The notes under the pieces: model-generated
What the model was told of the DNA's origin: nothing
The model's input: the letters and a program-made list of their open reading frames with translations, nothing else
Databases searched by the model: none
Position numbers and translations under genes: made by a program
Shown here: positions 50,079 to 63,354 of the stretch, in pieces
Position numbering within the stretch: position 1 is the stretch's first letter
Layout of the letters: each line of letters opens with the position of its first letter
Assembly: GCA_026929865.2 (NCBI GenBank)
Contig: CM049402.1
Span: 10,815,001 to 10,879,000 of the forward strand
Direction of reading: 5' to 3'
Length of the DNA stretch: 64,000 nt
From: Hyperoplus lanceolatus
Lineage: Eukaryota; Chordata; Actinopteri; Uranoscopiformes; Ammodytidae

Positions 50079-50533
50079 CAAAGGCAGTAAACAGTACAAC
50101 TCTTTGCCAGCAGCGCACATAATAGGGGAGAGTGGCCTAAATTGTGCCGGTGGGGAAGTTGTGCCACCCCTTGTTTCTAGAAAACCGTGGAAGAAATTGA
50201 AAATGTGACCACATATTTAAGAAGAGCCATCCATTTGACTCATCCTGTTAAGAAGGGAGACACAAGGAATAAGATTAAAGCACATTTAAGCTCATTAAGC
50301 ACATTTATTTGCCTTTCAAAGTAAAATTTCCATGATCAAGGTTTTTTGATTATTGTGTCCGAACAATTATAGACAAGTTTGAAAACATTTGACACATGTT
50401 TTAGTGCTTTAGTATGCTACACTTTGAGTCTATACAGTTAGCACGATGTCAGCCCTAAACTGCTGCATCATGCCTATCATCCAAAATTCTGGGGTTGGGG
50501 TGATTTGTGCCAAAGGGCCTGGATGAGTTATAC

Positions 50534-50805
50534 GTAAGTAAGTAAGTAAAATGTATTTATAAAAGCACATTTATGACAGTTTGCTTTCAGTAGGTAAACA
50601 ATGAAGGTACAATAACAATAACAAAAATAAAAGACGTAAAGCCCATACATCCACATAAACACAGATAATAGTGCAGAGGTAAGATAGTTAATGGGGAGGA
50701 AAATCCAGGGTGTACATGGGTGTTGAGCCTTGATTTAAAGGCAGAAATGGAGGGGGAATCACATTTGTCAGGTGGCAGTCACAAGCACGGAGCAACTAGT
50801 GCGAA
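50534..50805 (-). mobile_element. LINE 3' fragment within copy 2
   Basis: The minus strand matches 8873-9186, including TGACAAATGTGATTCCCCCT and the (TTAC)n tail at 50534-50550, with a small deletion in the WNQLP region. The junctions with the host element are the same as in copy 1. Confidence 0.8.
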
Positions 50806-50938
50806 GTACATTTCTTAGAGTTGTGCCAGTGGCATGGCTGTATACGCTGGTCACCAAAAATAAAGTGATTGTCTACAGTAGCTCAGAAGAGACTTGACAT
50901 CTCCATTCCACTTAACGACACCACTGATGAGAGTTCAG

Positions 50939-52084
50939 TGGCCGTATTCACAAAACATTTTATCTTAGTGCTAAGAGTACTCCTAAGGAGCACTAAAAGT
51001 TCTTAGTAAGGAGTAATTTCTTAAAACCTATTCACAAAGCTGATAAGACCAACTTTTACTAAGGAATGGGAGGGACTCCTAAACTAAGACTAGAGGGCGT
51101 GGTTGACCCTGTTGCTATGGATGATGTCATGTTGATACCTTCTATGCCCACAGTGATTGGCTGAGAGGGAATGAGTCCATAAGAGGGAATTTATGATAGA
51201 ACCACTGTGGGAGATATCCATATTGTGTCACTGTATTAAAGTAAAGAGTTTTTATATACAATTAATGACAAGTGACACTGATTTAACATGAAACCAAGAT
51301 ACTGCAGGGTTTCCCACACCTTTGTTCACAATTAGCCTACAATAACTCCACATAGGCCTATTCATTTTAAATTTGACAATGATTTGAATCGGAAAAAATA
51401 TCCTCATTGAACAGCTGCACACCATGCACTCTCACTGTATTTCTCTCAACGGCGACTATGCAGCAATAGTCAGAAGGGACAAACCAGGAAATTCACAATT
51501 TAGAAACAACAGCCGGCGAAATCGTAAAGTGCATGCGGAAGAAAAAAGGCGAGACGCGCAACTATACAGTGGCGGACCTGTGGAACGGAGGAGATGCTGC
51601 GAAGCGCCACATATAGGCCTACTCTAGTAGGAAATTAAATCCAAATGTGACACCAACAGTAACTTTCAGTGTATAATAAACCCAACGCAACTGCAGGAAA
51701 AGGAACTTAATAAATACTTTTTTATAAAAATGTAATATAAATGTGTCTATACTTTCTAAATATAGCTTTATTAAGATCATTAAACCCTTACAGCTATTGA
51801 AATGTACCTTTTATAAAGCTCACTAGCATTAAATCCCTCCAAAACACCATCAAATGGTTGTCTGTGATTTACTCTTAGTGACTTAGGAGTCCTCTCGAGG
51901 ACTCTTAGCTTTTCATAGATTTAGGAGCTAGTTTTAGCGCTAAAATGCTTTGTGAATAACACTTATCTTAAAAAGTTAGGAGTCCTAAAATTAGGAGTGA
52001 AATGCCCCTTATTTTTGAGAGTTACTCCTAAATCAGCATGTTAGGACCTACTCTTAGCCTTAAAATGTTTTGTGAATATGGCCC
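50939..52084. mobile_element. Harbinger-like MITE
   Basis: The ends TGGCCGTATTCACAAAAC and GTTTTGTGAATATGGCCC are inverted. Copy 1 gives the empty site (GTTCAGATGG), so the insertion is certain. The flanks CAG (50936) and CAA (52085) suggest a 3-bp duplication with one change. Subterminal CTTAGGAGTCC/CTAAGA motifs recur. A 67-codon frame at 51424-51627 has no known domain. Confidence 0.85.
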
Positions 52085-52526
52085 CAAATGGCCAGAAAGA
52101 TGATAATGGTGACTTTGTCATTGTAAGCTTTGCAGGCAAAACCACCTAGATCTGCTAGGCCTTGTTTAAGAAAATTTACCTTCAATCTTTGTAAAAGATT
52201 TACTTTATTTACTTTAAATAAACCTTAAATAAGTAATTGTCTTGTGGATTTGTCTTGCATTACGGTTTATTAGATATATATCAATGGCACAATTTACCCC
52301 ATGGTATTCTCTCTTGTGGCACAACTTACACCACACCGGGGGCAAGTTGTGCCGCAAGACAACTATATTTCTTAAACAGTTTGTTCCAGATCCAAAGTTT
52401 TTATTGCCAGGGATCCACAACATCCTGAAATATATGTACATATTTGAGTTGGAGACATAACTGTCAAGGCCTCACTTTAAAATCACTTTGAGTAAAAAGT
52501 GGCACAACTTAGGCCACTCTCCCCTA

Positions 52527-54349
52527 GAAGGCAACAAGCAAGACTGGAAGAAAACAAAACAGGAGAAACAAAAAATATGCTTAGTGCGATGACAGGATAA
52601 TAATAATAATTTGAAAAAAGTTCTGACAGAATTACACCACCACCTCTACATGAGGAGAGGGGGGCTCCAGTGCCACTTGACTGGTAGTTGCCATCCACCA
52701 TTTAACAGAAGAAGATGAACAGCCAATCATGTCATAAGAACAGAGGAGGGCTTGGCTGACCACTTACAGTAGCTGGACGATAAAAATAATGGCGAATTAA
52801 GTGACAGCAAAACCAAAGTACGTAAATGCAACACCATTGCTCTTGTTGATTATTCGACGCATAAACAAAGCATTGCTGTACCCTTATTATTGACTAAAAG
52901 GCAAGTGTATCCTTGGGCTGCCAACAGTAGACAACTTATCTTCAGTTATCAGTTAACCACCGGACAAGTTTCATTGCGTCCATCATGTGAATACAGTATA
53001 CGGTTCTCAAATCATATCATTATGCTCAAGTTCCAATTGAATACACAATAAATAGAAAAGTATGCTGCAAAATGCTCATTCAAAAGGCCAGTGATAAATA
53101 CATGTATGATTTTCCCAAGGCCACGAGGCTTTGCTCTTTACCCTTAGGTTGGCTGATCACTCCCACTGTGTGAAACAGAGGTCTCCGATCATCTAGCAAT
53201 ATGACAATGAAGGTGTTGTTGATACACTATACCAAATATGGTCTGTTATGTTGTCTGTATGGGTATGTATTGAACTGGATCTGTCCCCACAGCCTTAACT
53301 TGTGTCTTCTCATGTCACTTTCCCAGGGACGGTTGGCATCAGGGTGAGCTGTGTTACCGTTGATCAATACCTGGAGCATATTGAAACTCTAATTGATGCG
53401 GGTCTTTGATTTTTCCTGGGGATTTCAGAGGCTGGGATGGCACAGTGGCTAAGTGATGGGGGGGTCACACAGCTTGTAACCGGTTCACTTGTAACAGCAA
53501 ATAACCATATAGTGTAGCATGGATTTGCTTAATCTGTACTATACATATACATTTAAATATATGTGATTCCAAGAAAATATAAATAATATTACATAATGAA
53601 AAGGGCAGAATTGAACAGAACAGTTTGTCATATTGAATTGAAAGATTCTAACTTTGCATAATCGCTAGTTAAAATGTAAATTTATATTTTGACCAGTCTT
53701 CATAGTAAATACAAGCCTTATGGAATTTGAATCTAAATACAACTCTGCATGAGTTACAATCTTTATTTAAAACTACCATTTTCTACAACTAGTGAGAATT
53801 TCATCCACAGAGGCCTGACTCCTATACTGCGAATCTACTCCATGTTCAATAATCATCAATCCTATATGACACTGAAGTCAGTCTGTGTCATTCCCATTTC
53901 ACAGAGGCACTTTGGGAAATATAGTCCTTTCTTTATTGTGTAGCGTTTCAGCCCTGTCCTATACCCGGAAAAGCTCTCAGGGGCATGATTATCACATGGC
54001 CCGAGGCACATCAACCAGCTCACCGCTGAGAAGCAGCAGCAGCATCGTGGTAACTCACTATTGCAGAGCTCCCCATCCTGTCATGATATCTTAGGACCAT
54101 TGGACTACGAAAAAAAACTCTTTTCATCCACTTGCGTTTGTGGTCTCACACCACTCACGAGCCATGTTTCATCACTGCACTCATTCCCCCAGGAACACTT
54201 TCTGTTGCCCTCTTACCCAGTTCCCATGGTTAAGAAAGAGAGACACAGAGGAGAAAAGTTACAGCCCAAGCTAAAAGCAGAGACCACTCATTGCCCTCAT
54301 TATTAGTACATGGGTATCTTATCTGTCTTCCAAAGTGCCTGGTACAATA
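52527..54349. other. No gene seen
   Basis: Nothing recognisable. Frames are short and without motifs. Confidence 0.5.
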
Positions 54350-54357
54350 GTGTAGTG

Positions 54358-55796
54358 CAGGGCCGGCGGTAGCCAGGGGCCAGGGTGGGCCGTGCCCACC
54401 CAAATGTGAGCTGTGCCCACCCAATCAAAAAAAAAAATCAATTTTTTTTTTTTTTTTTTTTGGAAGTCCAGACCCACTATCGGACGGACCTGTTCATTCG
54501 CTGTACAATAAAATGTCAAATAAAATTCAGACAATTAATTAATACTAAAGAATATACCATTACCATGCATTGGTTCTAATTGTATTATTGGGTGGGCAGG
54601 ACAGCCTGCCTCCGAGTTACCCACCCGCTTACAGTGGTCACTGGCCAGCAGCGCCAGCCCGAGGCATAAGCAAAATGAGCGGTTGCTTAGGGTCCCGACT
54701 GCCAGGGGACCCCCCCCAATTTGTTTTTAGTTTGTGTGTTTGATATCAACATCATATTATGTGAATGTAAATTATCATACAATAAAAGGAATACAATGTT
54801 TTGGTAGATAGTTAATATCTTAATAATTGAATCAGTTCATCTGGGAGGTAATCCGAGGTTAACTGATCAGGTCACGTTCAAGTCCATGGCATGCACAGTG
54901 TGTATTGAGTTTATTTAAAAATATTTGAAAATGGGGCTGCCCTCAGTTGCCCATGCACTGAGTAGGCCTATAGTCTATAGCCTATTTCAGCCTCGTCTGT
55001 GGAACAAAAGATAACTGGACAACAGAGTTCTTCTGCTTCGTTCCTCTCACTGCATTTAAATTAATTCATTATATTACAGAAAAATATGTCCCGTAAAAGA
55101 AAAAGAGCTCCAAGCCCAACCCAGAGGACCCTGCATAATATTTTATTTCTAATTTATATTTCTATGGAAAATCCATGTGTCTTTCTTCAATAGCTTCTAA
55201 TTCATCCGACCCAGTGTCTTCAAATTATTTGTTCACACAAAATTCCTCAGATTTAGCCTCTTAATTTTCCTCTCAAAGTGCACCAGATTCATGCATTTCA
55301 CTTTAAAAAGGTAAAAAAAAAATCTCCCGGGGGGCATACCCCCGGACCCCCTAGCAGGGTCGTGACCTCGGCTGGCTACTATTTTCACCCAGCTGGACAT
55401 CAGAGGCAATAGTGGAAAGTAGTGTGTATACAATATAGCTCTGGACTACCACCATCCAGGTTGCCCAGTCCCAAAGCTTTCTCTTCAATCAGCTCAGGCT
55501 GCCTACAATTTAAAAAAAAGATACATTATGTTGTATATAATGTATATTATATGTTACTCATAAACATTTGGGAAAAAAAACATGCAAGAGTCAAATCTCC
55601 CACACAGCAACACTCAAAGTTAATTTGCATATTGTGTTCTACACAATTCACAGTAAATGTGCCAAAAAGCAGACGCAGAGATCTTACAAGGGCTAAATAT
55701 TTCTGCGCGCGCTCGCATCTTCGGCCTCTCTGCCCGTTGTGCCCACCCAAAATTTCTACAGGCCCACCCAAATCTAACTGTCTAGAACCGGGCCTG
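54358..55796. mobile_element. Non-autonomous hAT element
   Basis: The ends are CAGGGCCGGCGG and GAACCGGGCCTG, with the exact 8-bp duplication GTGTAGTG at 54350-54357 and 55797-55804. Subterminal GCCCACCCAA is repeated near both ends in the same orientation. It includes an A-tract next to a T-tract (54426-54461). It shares a GC-rich block (about 55245-55360) with other hATs in the window. Confidence 0.9.
55087..55191 (+). pseudogene. Possible hAT transposase start, truncated
   Basis: ATG opens MSRKRKRAPSPTQRTLHN and the frame stops after about 34 residues. A short basic opening of this type fits hAT transposases. The rest is absent. Confidence 0.35.
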
Positions 55797-56043
55797 GTGT
55801 AGTGAATGATGTGTATGTGTTTTTTTTTGTGAGAGCATGAGCATGACTGATCGTGTTTTGCACCAGTAATGAAAAGATTAGGTTAGACACATTTGCTAAT
55901 TAGATCTTCTTGTTGAAGCAGACATGAAAAAAGTCCAGCGAATAAAGTTTAGACATTCCAACAGCCCAACACATATAAATTCATTGTAAATATATTAGTT
56001 TGATTAAGTGGATAACTGATTTCCCTTCAGTTCAGGTTCAAAT

Positions 56044-56620
56044 TAGCCTGGCTCCGTAGTCAGTCTGGGGCTGGGGTGTGTTCATGGAATTCTGCTCGTC
56101 CAGATTTTTGGTTATCCAATCAGCGAACAGAGTGAGTGGCTGAGAACGATGACGTCAAAGTCGCGCTCCAGTTTCAGTTGAATGCTGCGTTCCTTTATAC
56201 TCGGAACTCTGAAATTTCTGACTTGGTAGTTCCGAGTTCCGACCTGTCTGTGTTCCAGTGCATCTGCTCGGGAAAGTATGGACGCCTACAACCTTTCTCA
56301 TCCAAATAACTAAACGTTAGGCTCTAGCAAGTTACCGTTGCCAGGTACCGGTAGATCCATAGACTACAATATGTAGTGAAGTCGGAAATTTCCGAGTTCC
56401 CTGTACAACTGGAACACACCGTCAGAAGCCGGCTCATGACAAACGTCTGACCAGATGTGATGCGATTGGTTGGCTAATCCAGAGTAGCACTGGGCAGATC
56501 CAATAATTTTGAACTTCAACAGACACCCGCCTCCAAGTGAGTGAACGTTTGCCAAGTACAGCAGTTCCAGACCTTCTGTACAAATGAAATGAAGTACGAT
56601 GGTTTGGTTGGACCAGGCTA
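56044..56620 (-). mobile_element. Mutator-like (TAGCCTGG) element, exact 9-bp duplication
   Basis: 577 bp between TAGCCTGGCTCCG and GACCAGGCTA. GGTTCAAAT is repeated exactly at 56035-56043 and 56621-56629. It is inverted relative to 49476-50078 and non-coding. Confidence 0.92.
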
Positions 56621-56629
56621 GGTTCAAAT

Positions 56630-57186
56630 AGTCTTCATTTACAGACCTAGAATTGAAAGGGAATTGCCGTTTCTATCAACAAAAAATTGCTTTATTATCA
56701 TTGTATTAGGTTTTTTTTCTCATCTCTATCCACATTTCTGATTTATGTGTCAGATTTTCTCCCTCCTATGACATCACAGCCGGGGAATCATCTGCACGCT
56801 TTTACCGCCCACTAACTTAAAGCACTACCTCCATCTGAGATAAGAATACCTCCAGATACCCCTCAATCTACCCAGCAGTCCCACATATTGATTTCAGTCA
56901 CTCAGTGGCAGCAAGACAGAGGCTTAAAACAAGGTGATTCAGCTATGTGAGAAATATTTCTGAATACACTACACCGTGAAAACAGTTTCTAGTAGTGATA
57001 CCAAATACAAATTTTAACCTGAGAATGATCATTATACTGACTGTCCCTGACCCACTCTTATTCAACTATACTCTACTGTCTCATATCAATTTCTGATTCA
57101 TATATTATTGGACAGATTGACAAGAAAATCATCCTGGAGAAAAAGAAATTACCTTCTCTAAGCTCATAAAAGTTCAAACTCGTCAG

Positions 57187-57188
<2 letters not shown>
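56630..57188. other. No gene seen
   Basis: Nothing recognisable. Confidence 0.5.

Positions 57189-57220
<32 letters not shown>
57189..57220. repeat. (TG)16 microsatellite
   Basis: Perfect TG dinucleotides. Confidence 0.97.
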
Positions 57221-57223
<3 letters not shown>

Positions 57224-57740
57224 ATTTTGTCTGGCAGTGCAGTGAGACCTGCACTCTCTTTAGCAGCTGTGATTTGTAACCGTACCTCAGTTTTTCTCTG
57301 AGGCTCAGCCTGAGTTTCATTTCATCACCGTTTCATATTCACCAAAGAGCATAACTGTTGGTATAACCCTTTAATATTTAAAGCTAAAGTGTGGAGTTCA
57401 GAAAGTCATGATGGTCCCTATTAAACTACAAAATACTATATAGGGAAGTTACAGTAGCTTTATTCACACGCACAGCCAATTCCAGATTTTTTTTTTTTTT
57501 TTGCCACAGTAGCTAAGGGATTACTGCAAAGCAATCCCTTATGCATACAGTTAGCATTCACACAAAGACTGTCTGACCAGCAAAGGTTTAGTTAAATTTG
57601 TTACGCATCATTCTGTTCCACTGTGCCTTCCTCTCTCCTGCTCAGCTCTGTGTCTAAAGAGTCATCCTGGGATTTATCCTTGGGAGGTTTTTCTCCTCAA
57701 CAGCACCTGTGTAACAGACACACAACCCCCTCCCCCCACC

Positions 57741-57741
<1 letters not shown>
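57221..57741. other. No gene seen
   Basis: Nothing recognisable except a T-tract near 57488. Confidence 0.5.

Positions 57742-57794
<53 letters not shown>
57742..57794. repeat. (AC)n microsatellite
   Basis: About 26 AC units after a C-rich run. Frames crossing it are spurious. Confidence 0.97.
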
Positions 57795-57795
<1 letters not shown>

Positions 57796-60462
57796 GGAAG
57801 CAACAACAACAGTGTGAAGATGACTATGATTGATATTGTTTCCGTTCCAAACATTTGCGCAGCGCAGATTCCTGCTCTCCCTTCACGTCTCATTACATTG
57901 TTGCCCGTGACGCTTGTCACAACGACAGAATGTCTGTCACCTTGATAGAACCACTGTTGTTCTGACAGGAGGAGAGGAGAAGGGACACTCCTCCTGAGGC
58001 TTTCCACATGGAGGAGAAACAGTCATCAACCTGGGGCTGGAAAGAGAGACCTGATGTGTTGCTTCAGAAACGTTTTGTTTAAATGTCCATTATAGTCAAG
58101 GTTTCAGGTGCTTTTTTTTTGTTTGATTTTTTTTACAATTGGACTGCTTCCCTTCAAATGGAAGCAACAAGGATCAAAAAAAGCAGATGTATGACACCAT
58201 ATCCCCAACATATCAGCAATATTTTTCTTTCTGATTTGACATTCAATAGACATTTAGCTGTTATTTTGGGTTGTGTTTACTCTCCACCACACCCAATTAA
58301 ATTCAGTAAGGCTCACTCACCCGCTGTGAGTAAGCCAGCAGCCTGTGGCTTTATAGTTCTAATTCCAGCGGGCTGCTGGTGTGAGCCAGTCAGCGTCTTT
58401 TACAGCCACCTATCTGAAGCCAGTTCCTCTTCTAGCTGAATCACCACTCATCTGTCAGACACTATCTGCAGACCACTACCTTTCACATGAACACACAGTC
58501 AGAAAAGAGGACTGGGGTGAAGGTGACGGTGAAAGAATAGGGCACAGTATAGAGCTATGCAGTAAAGGCCAAGCATGTGTCATCCCCTCCTCGCCTTTTC
58601 TTTTCATTATAGAGTGGACATACGGCTTCTTTTCTCTGGAGTTCGGAGGCTGTGGTGATCTAACACAGTCTTATCTAGGTTATTATCAGAAGAGCACAAG
58701 AGGTCATTCACCATCTTATCTCAAATGCTGCTCTGAACCTCATGACTCTTTGTTGCCTGCCTCCCACATAGACTTTCTTGTCACTGATCGCTAAACTGAG
58801 TTTGAAGAAAACTCAAAGCAGTCGTATGTTACCATTGTGAGGAGAAACATTATGAAAGAGACATACAATATGCAATAATTCTCATCACACCATCCTCTAC
58901 ATGTAGTTTCAACAAAAGGCATTTACATTATGTTTTAATAAAAATACTTGGCTATGTATTAAGGAATATTGCATCACAAATATTTAACAATGATTGTTTA
59001 TACCCATTTAGGGACATCATTTAAAAGCATAGCTTGCTACTGCTACTACCATACTAAAAGTTTGTCTACAAAGAAGACTTTTCTGTGAAATTGTTTAAGA
59101 TATACTTCCTTTTTTTAATCAATACAGTGGTTTCCAACACAAGCCAATGCATAGTCATTGTTGCTGCTTTCCGTGTGCAAATACAGTGATTTTGTATTGG
59201 GCTCTGCCAAATCGTGGGTAAGCTACAGCCATAACTGTGCCTGGATACACCCTGTGCTCACTATTCAGTCTATGAAGATGGAAGGAAACACTGGATATTT
59301 GATACAATCAGCCGGACTATAGAGGGTAATAGTGGAAACATTATTCGGTTCTAAATATATGTGCCAACATACTGCAATGCTACAAATGGCTGCTGGAGTA
59401 AAAGAAAAATTTACCATAAAAAGTGTAATTAGCCATTGACACTTTAACATCTTATCTAGAAAATTTGTAAAATCCCATACAAGCTCAATGCCATTCATAA
59501 AGCATTAAGCTGTCGTTGATCAGGCAGACGTCCATCCTTCATGTGTCACGGAGGATGATTTGTCATCATGATTGACAAGCGCTGTTCATGAGCTGATACT
59601 TAATAATTAAGGTTGGATGTTGATGTGTAATGCCTCGTTGACACTGAGCAGCACAGTTCAATTCGGCACAGCACGGTAACCCTAGATCTGACTCGCATTT
59701 CAACTGCCGAAAGTACCCGTACTTGGTTTATGCCAGAAGGTGCAAGCCGCAGTCAGAGTATACAGTATGTACCTATTTTGACATTGTAGCTGCTGGATAC
59801 AGTGTAACCCGTTGATTAACTTAATGAAGAGGAAAAATGCCACCTAACAGACAAAGAGCTGTGTGCCGACATTTTTCTCTAAACACACTGAAGTGATTCT
59901 GGTGACCTGTTGACCAGATTCTGTTGGACTGCAGTGTGAATACAGATAGACTACAGATACGGGGGACTACAGATTACAAATAGCCTTTTGGCTAATTCTG
60001 GCATTTTTAACCCATTTATGATAATGTGTTTTATTCATTTGCACTTTCCCCTTCTTAAATAAACTGAATTTAATTGAATAACTTCTCCCTTTTTGCACGG
60101 CTTGGTACCCCAACGAAAGCAACACAAAAGGGTCACAAAAATAGGTGTGGCTCGGCTATCTTATATTGCTACCCTTTTCAACATTTGACTGTGAAAACCC
60201 AAATACATGCATGCCAAGCTGCACCAAACCACACCGCCCAGTGGAAAGAGGCTTGTGTCTAAATGCTGTGTTGATGTGACATGAACATGTGCTATAATGA
60301 AAATAACCTTACCTGTGATCACATGGGACAGTAACCTTTAACTGTCCTCCAATGTGTGTGTGCCTCCCTCTGCTTTCTCAGGCCCCTATTGATTACATCA
60401 AGGTTCCAATCAAGGCTGTCAGTCAGTACAGATTAAGTAATTGATCAATCCTCCCTGTGGCT

Positions 60463-60465
<3 letters not shown>
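57795..60465. other. No gene seen
   Basis: The longest frame (58381-58794, plus) has no domain and no repeat origin that I can name. Nothing supports a gene. Confidence 0.45.

Positions 60466-60516
<51 letters not shown>
60466..60516. repeat. (TG)n microsatellite
   Basis: About 25 units, 126 bp from a complementary CA array at 60643. Confidence 0.97.
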
Positions 60517-60517
<1 letters not shown>

Positions 60518-60642
60518 TTTGTGTACAGGGAAGAGCAGGGGGTAAGGGGGTAGACCATTTGTATTTGTTCCTCGCTGTTTTATACAGTAGCTTCCACTGT
60601 CCTTTCCTTCGTGTTATCAACTTAATAAGTCACAGCGACCTT

Positions 60643-60678
60643 CACACACCCACGCACGCACACACACGCACACGCACG

Positions 60679-60742
<64 letters not shown>
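60643..60742. repeat. (CA)n microsatellite
   Basis: The first third is interrupted by CG. The rest is perfect CA. Confidence 0.97.
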
Positions 60743-60744
<2 letters not shown>

Positions 60745-60897
60745 GAGACCTTGTTTAATGGGGAAATGTATATTAGCTTCTGTTTGTTCTTGAATTGATT
60801 TCCTGTTGTCCAATTTGCAGACCTAACAGAAGCCTAATGTTGTTGTGTCCCTCTTTGTATTAATGACCATGCTTTTCTTCTCAGCAGGGGTGACAAT

Positions 60898-60930
60898 TGT
60901 GTGTGTGTGTGTGTGTTTGTGTGTGTGTTT
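60898..60930. repeat. (GT)n microsatellite
   Basis: About 15 units with one TTT interruption. Confidence 0.9.
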
Positions 60931-61221
60931 AATTGGACAAGTAAATGGAGGGAGGAAGGATAGCCAGCAGCTGTGTTTTCTTTACCTTGGTTTTTATCTC
61001 CTATATTCTCTATGTGTAGGAAATGTGCGAGAAGGGAATACTGCACTGATAAAAAGCTTTAAGGAATATCTATTATAAATGCAATGCATGATGCATCTCA
61101 TTAGGCAATACACATGCATGTTCTATTATGTATTATAGGATGCATTAGCTCCAAATTGAAAATAAATGACTGGCTATGATTCATTCTGTATCAAGACTAT
61201 TATTGGAAAGCATTTAAAACT

Positions 61222-63110
61222 AGAAATGCAATTCCTTGAAGAAATTGCGGTGTGAATGCTGACGCTGCTGAAGCTGATGCTGAATAAGCTGACGCTTCAC
61301 TGCTGAATGTTGATGAAGAACGAAGGATGAATTGAATATATCTGAATGAACAGAATGGTTGAAAAATAGAATGTTTGAGAAATGTTGAATATTTGGAAGT
61401 TTGAATGGACTTTCTAGTTGAAATGAGGAATTAATTATGACCTTGAACTATGACCTCCAAAATGTAATCATTTCATCTTTGAGTCAGAATCAACATTTGT
61501 GCAAAATGTGAAGAAAAACCGTGGAAGCATTCATGAGATAATGCAGTCACAAAAGGCAATGTCACAGTGACCTTGAAATTTGACCTTTGACCTCTAAACT
61601 CTTGTGATGTCATCCCTGAGTCACTCGACATCTGTGCAAATTTTTAAGAAAATCTGGTGATGTCTAAAATGTTGTGTTGGAACGGGGTTTCGAACCCCCC
61701 CAACCCTGTGTTCAGCTCAATCAGGATACTACCATGTAATGTCCTGAAGGAGCTGAACATGTAAAATGTGGAATGAAGTTTATCGGATGAAAAATGACAA
61801 TGAGTTAACACAATTTGAATTTCCTCCATCCGCTCTGAATGGGGCTGTGGCATAATTTTGGGACACCAACATTTCAGATAAATATACATATTTTCATATT
61901 TTCGGGGTCCTAGAGCACATTCCAGAAGAGGTAATTTCAAACTCCTGAAAAAGTTGAACAATTTGAAAGTTATTAGAGGAAAAGCATTCTCAAACTCTCG
62001 ACTTAGGGAAATTGAACTTGTATTCTGGATGTATCATAAGAGATTGGACTCTTCTCCCATTCTGTGACTTACATTATCCTATGATGTCACAGGCAAGTGC
62101 AGAGGTCTCCATAGTGACTGACAGCTAATCAGTGTCAAGTGAAAACAGCTGGTACTGTACACACTACAGACACTTCTCTCCCAAACAGGATCTCACACAC
62201 AGGCGATTTCAACTGAACGCATAAGCCCAAACTGCTGTTTCTATCTCGCAAACCGTTTGTCTGACAGATAAAATGAACATACCGTGAGAACCAGAAGATT
62301 CCAATTAATATTCAGTGTGAAATTTGGGTCTGTATTGTAAACAATTTGATTAGGCCAGCAAGTTGAAAATGGATTACATGTTGCACCTGGTCTAGGGATG
62401 TGGCTCCATCCACTCACTGTATAAATTTGATTTTGCTTCGCTTCAAACAAGACTGGCTCATGTGAAAACTATACATTTGTTGAAAAAACTGTTCCGATAT
62501 TATAAAAGAGGGAAGTCGGCTGAATATTTATCTGTTTGAATTAAGTTTCTAGGATAAAGTATGAATGAGGAGTAGTGTTTGGTGTCATGTCCAAATGCTT
62601 CGGGTTTGGATCCTTCCTCATTAATTTGCATTGAGAGACTTTTATGTTTAATAAACCTTTAATATCTCTGAAGTTATACATTTTATGAAAAAATAGTGAA
62701 TTATGAAAGTGTGCTCCTGTGCAAGACGAACAGGGAAAACGTTGAATGGAGTTTCTACGATGAAGTATGAACGAGTAGGAACCATCATAATTTTGCATGA
62801 AATATTAAAATTCATAAAAGTTGAATTTCTTTGAATTTTTTCAGTGTGGCAAAACATTCTGAATCATACAAATTAATGTCCTGAAATAGCTGAACAATTG
62901 GAAGGGTATACGAAGTTTCTGGGAATAAGTATGAATGAGTAGCAAGGATTTGAATATTTTTCATAAAACGCTGAAGAAGTATGAAATTATGATTTCTTTT
63001 TTAAATGTTGAAATGGTCCCAAGAAGCCCTTGAAGAGCTGAACATTTTGATATATGGAAGATGTTTGAAGGTTGAAGTATGTTGAAGTTATTGAAGGCCA
63101 AAAAAGTGGC
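61222..63110. repeat. Degenerate long-period repeat region
   Basis: The motif CCTGAANNAGCTGAACA recurs at about 61743, 61944, 62880 and 63028. AAGTATGAATGAG recurs at 62557, 62763 and 62927. The upstream part contains the block TGACCTTTGACCTC that I recognise from fish repeats. The unit is roughly 150-210 bp and highly diverged. No coding potential. Confidence 0.55.
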
Positions 63111-63354
63111 GGAATAAAAATAAGAATAAATACGCAGAATATTAAAGCTGTGAATGCTTTCACCAACAAATAAAGTACACAGTGATACAAACATACAAAA
63201 AGATGCAGACTTCCCTCCAACTCTCCAGTTCCTCCCTGCTTCTTCGCAGGCCCCACCACCACCATACATTCTAGTGGGACATTGAGAGGGATTATTTCTG
63301 AACTACTCTACACTTTTTTTTCCATTGTTTCTTCTTACCAAGTATGCCTTAAGT

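Larger units (their letters stand above)
50125..52524 (-). mobile_element. TA-flanked DNA element, copy 2
   Basis: The ends are GGGGAGAGTGGCC and GGCCACTCTCCCC, with TA at 50123-50124 and 52525-52526. Inverted relative to 8484-9589. It has the same internal acidic frame and the same LINE fragment, plus a Harbinger-like MITE at 50939-52084. Confidence 0.85.

Noticed and set aside
53327-53346. A microexon between a CAG acceptor and a GTGAG donor
   Set aside because: A 17-base interval with splice-like borders is easily found by chance, and nothing nearby supports a gene.
54656-54720. A separate nested hAT beginning CAGCCCGAGGCATAAGC
   Set aside because: The left end resembles a hAT terminus, but no matching right end or target duplication was found inside 54358-55796.
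58381-58794. 137-codon plus-strand frame
   Set aside because: No motif, no repeat origin, and it relies on a GTG start.
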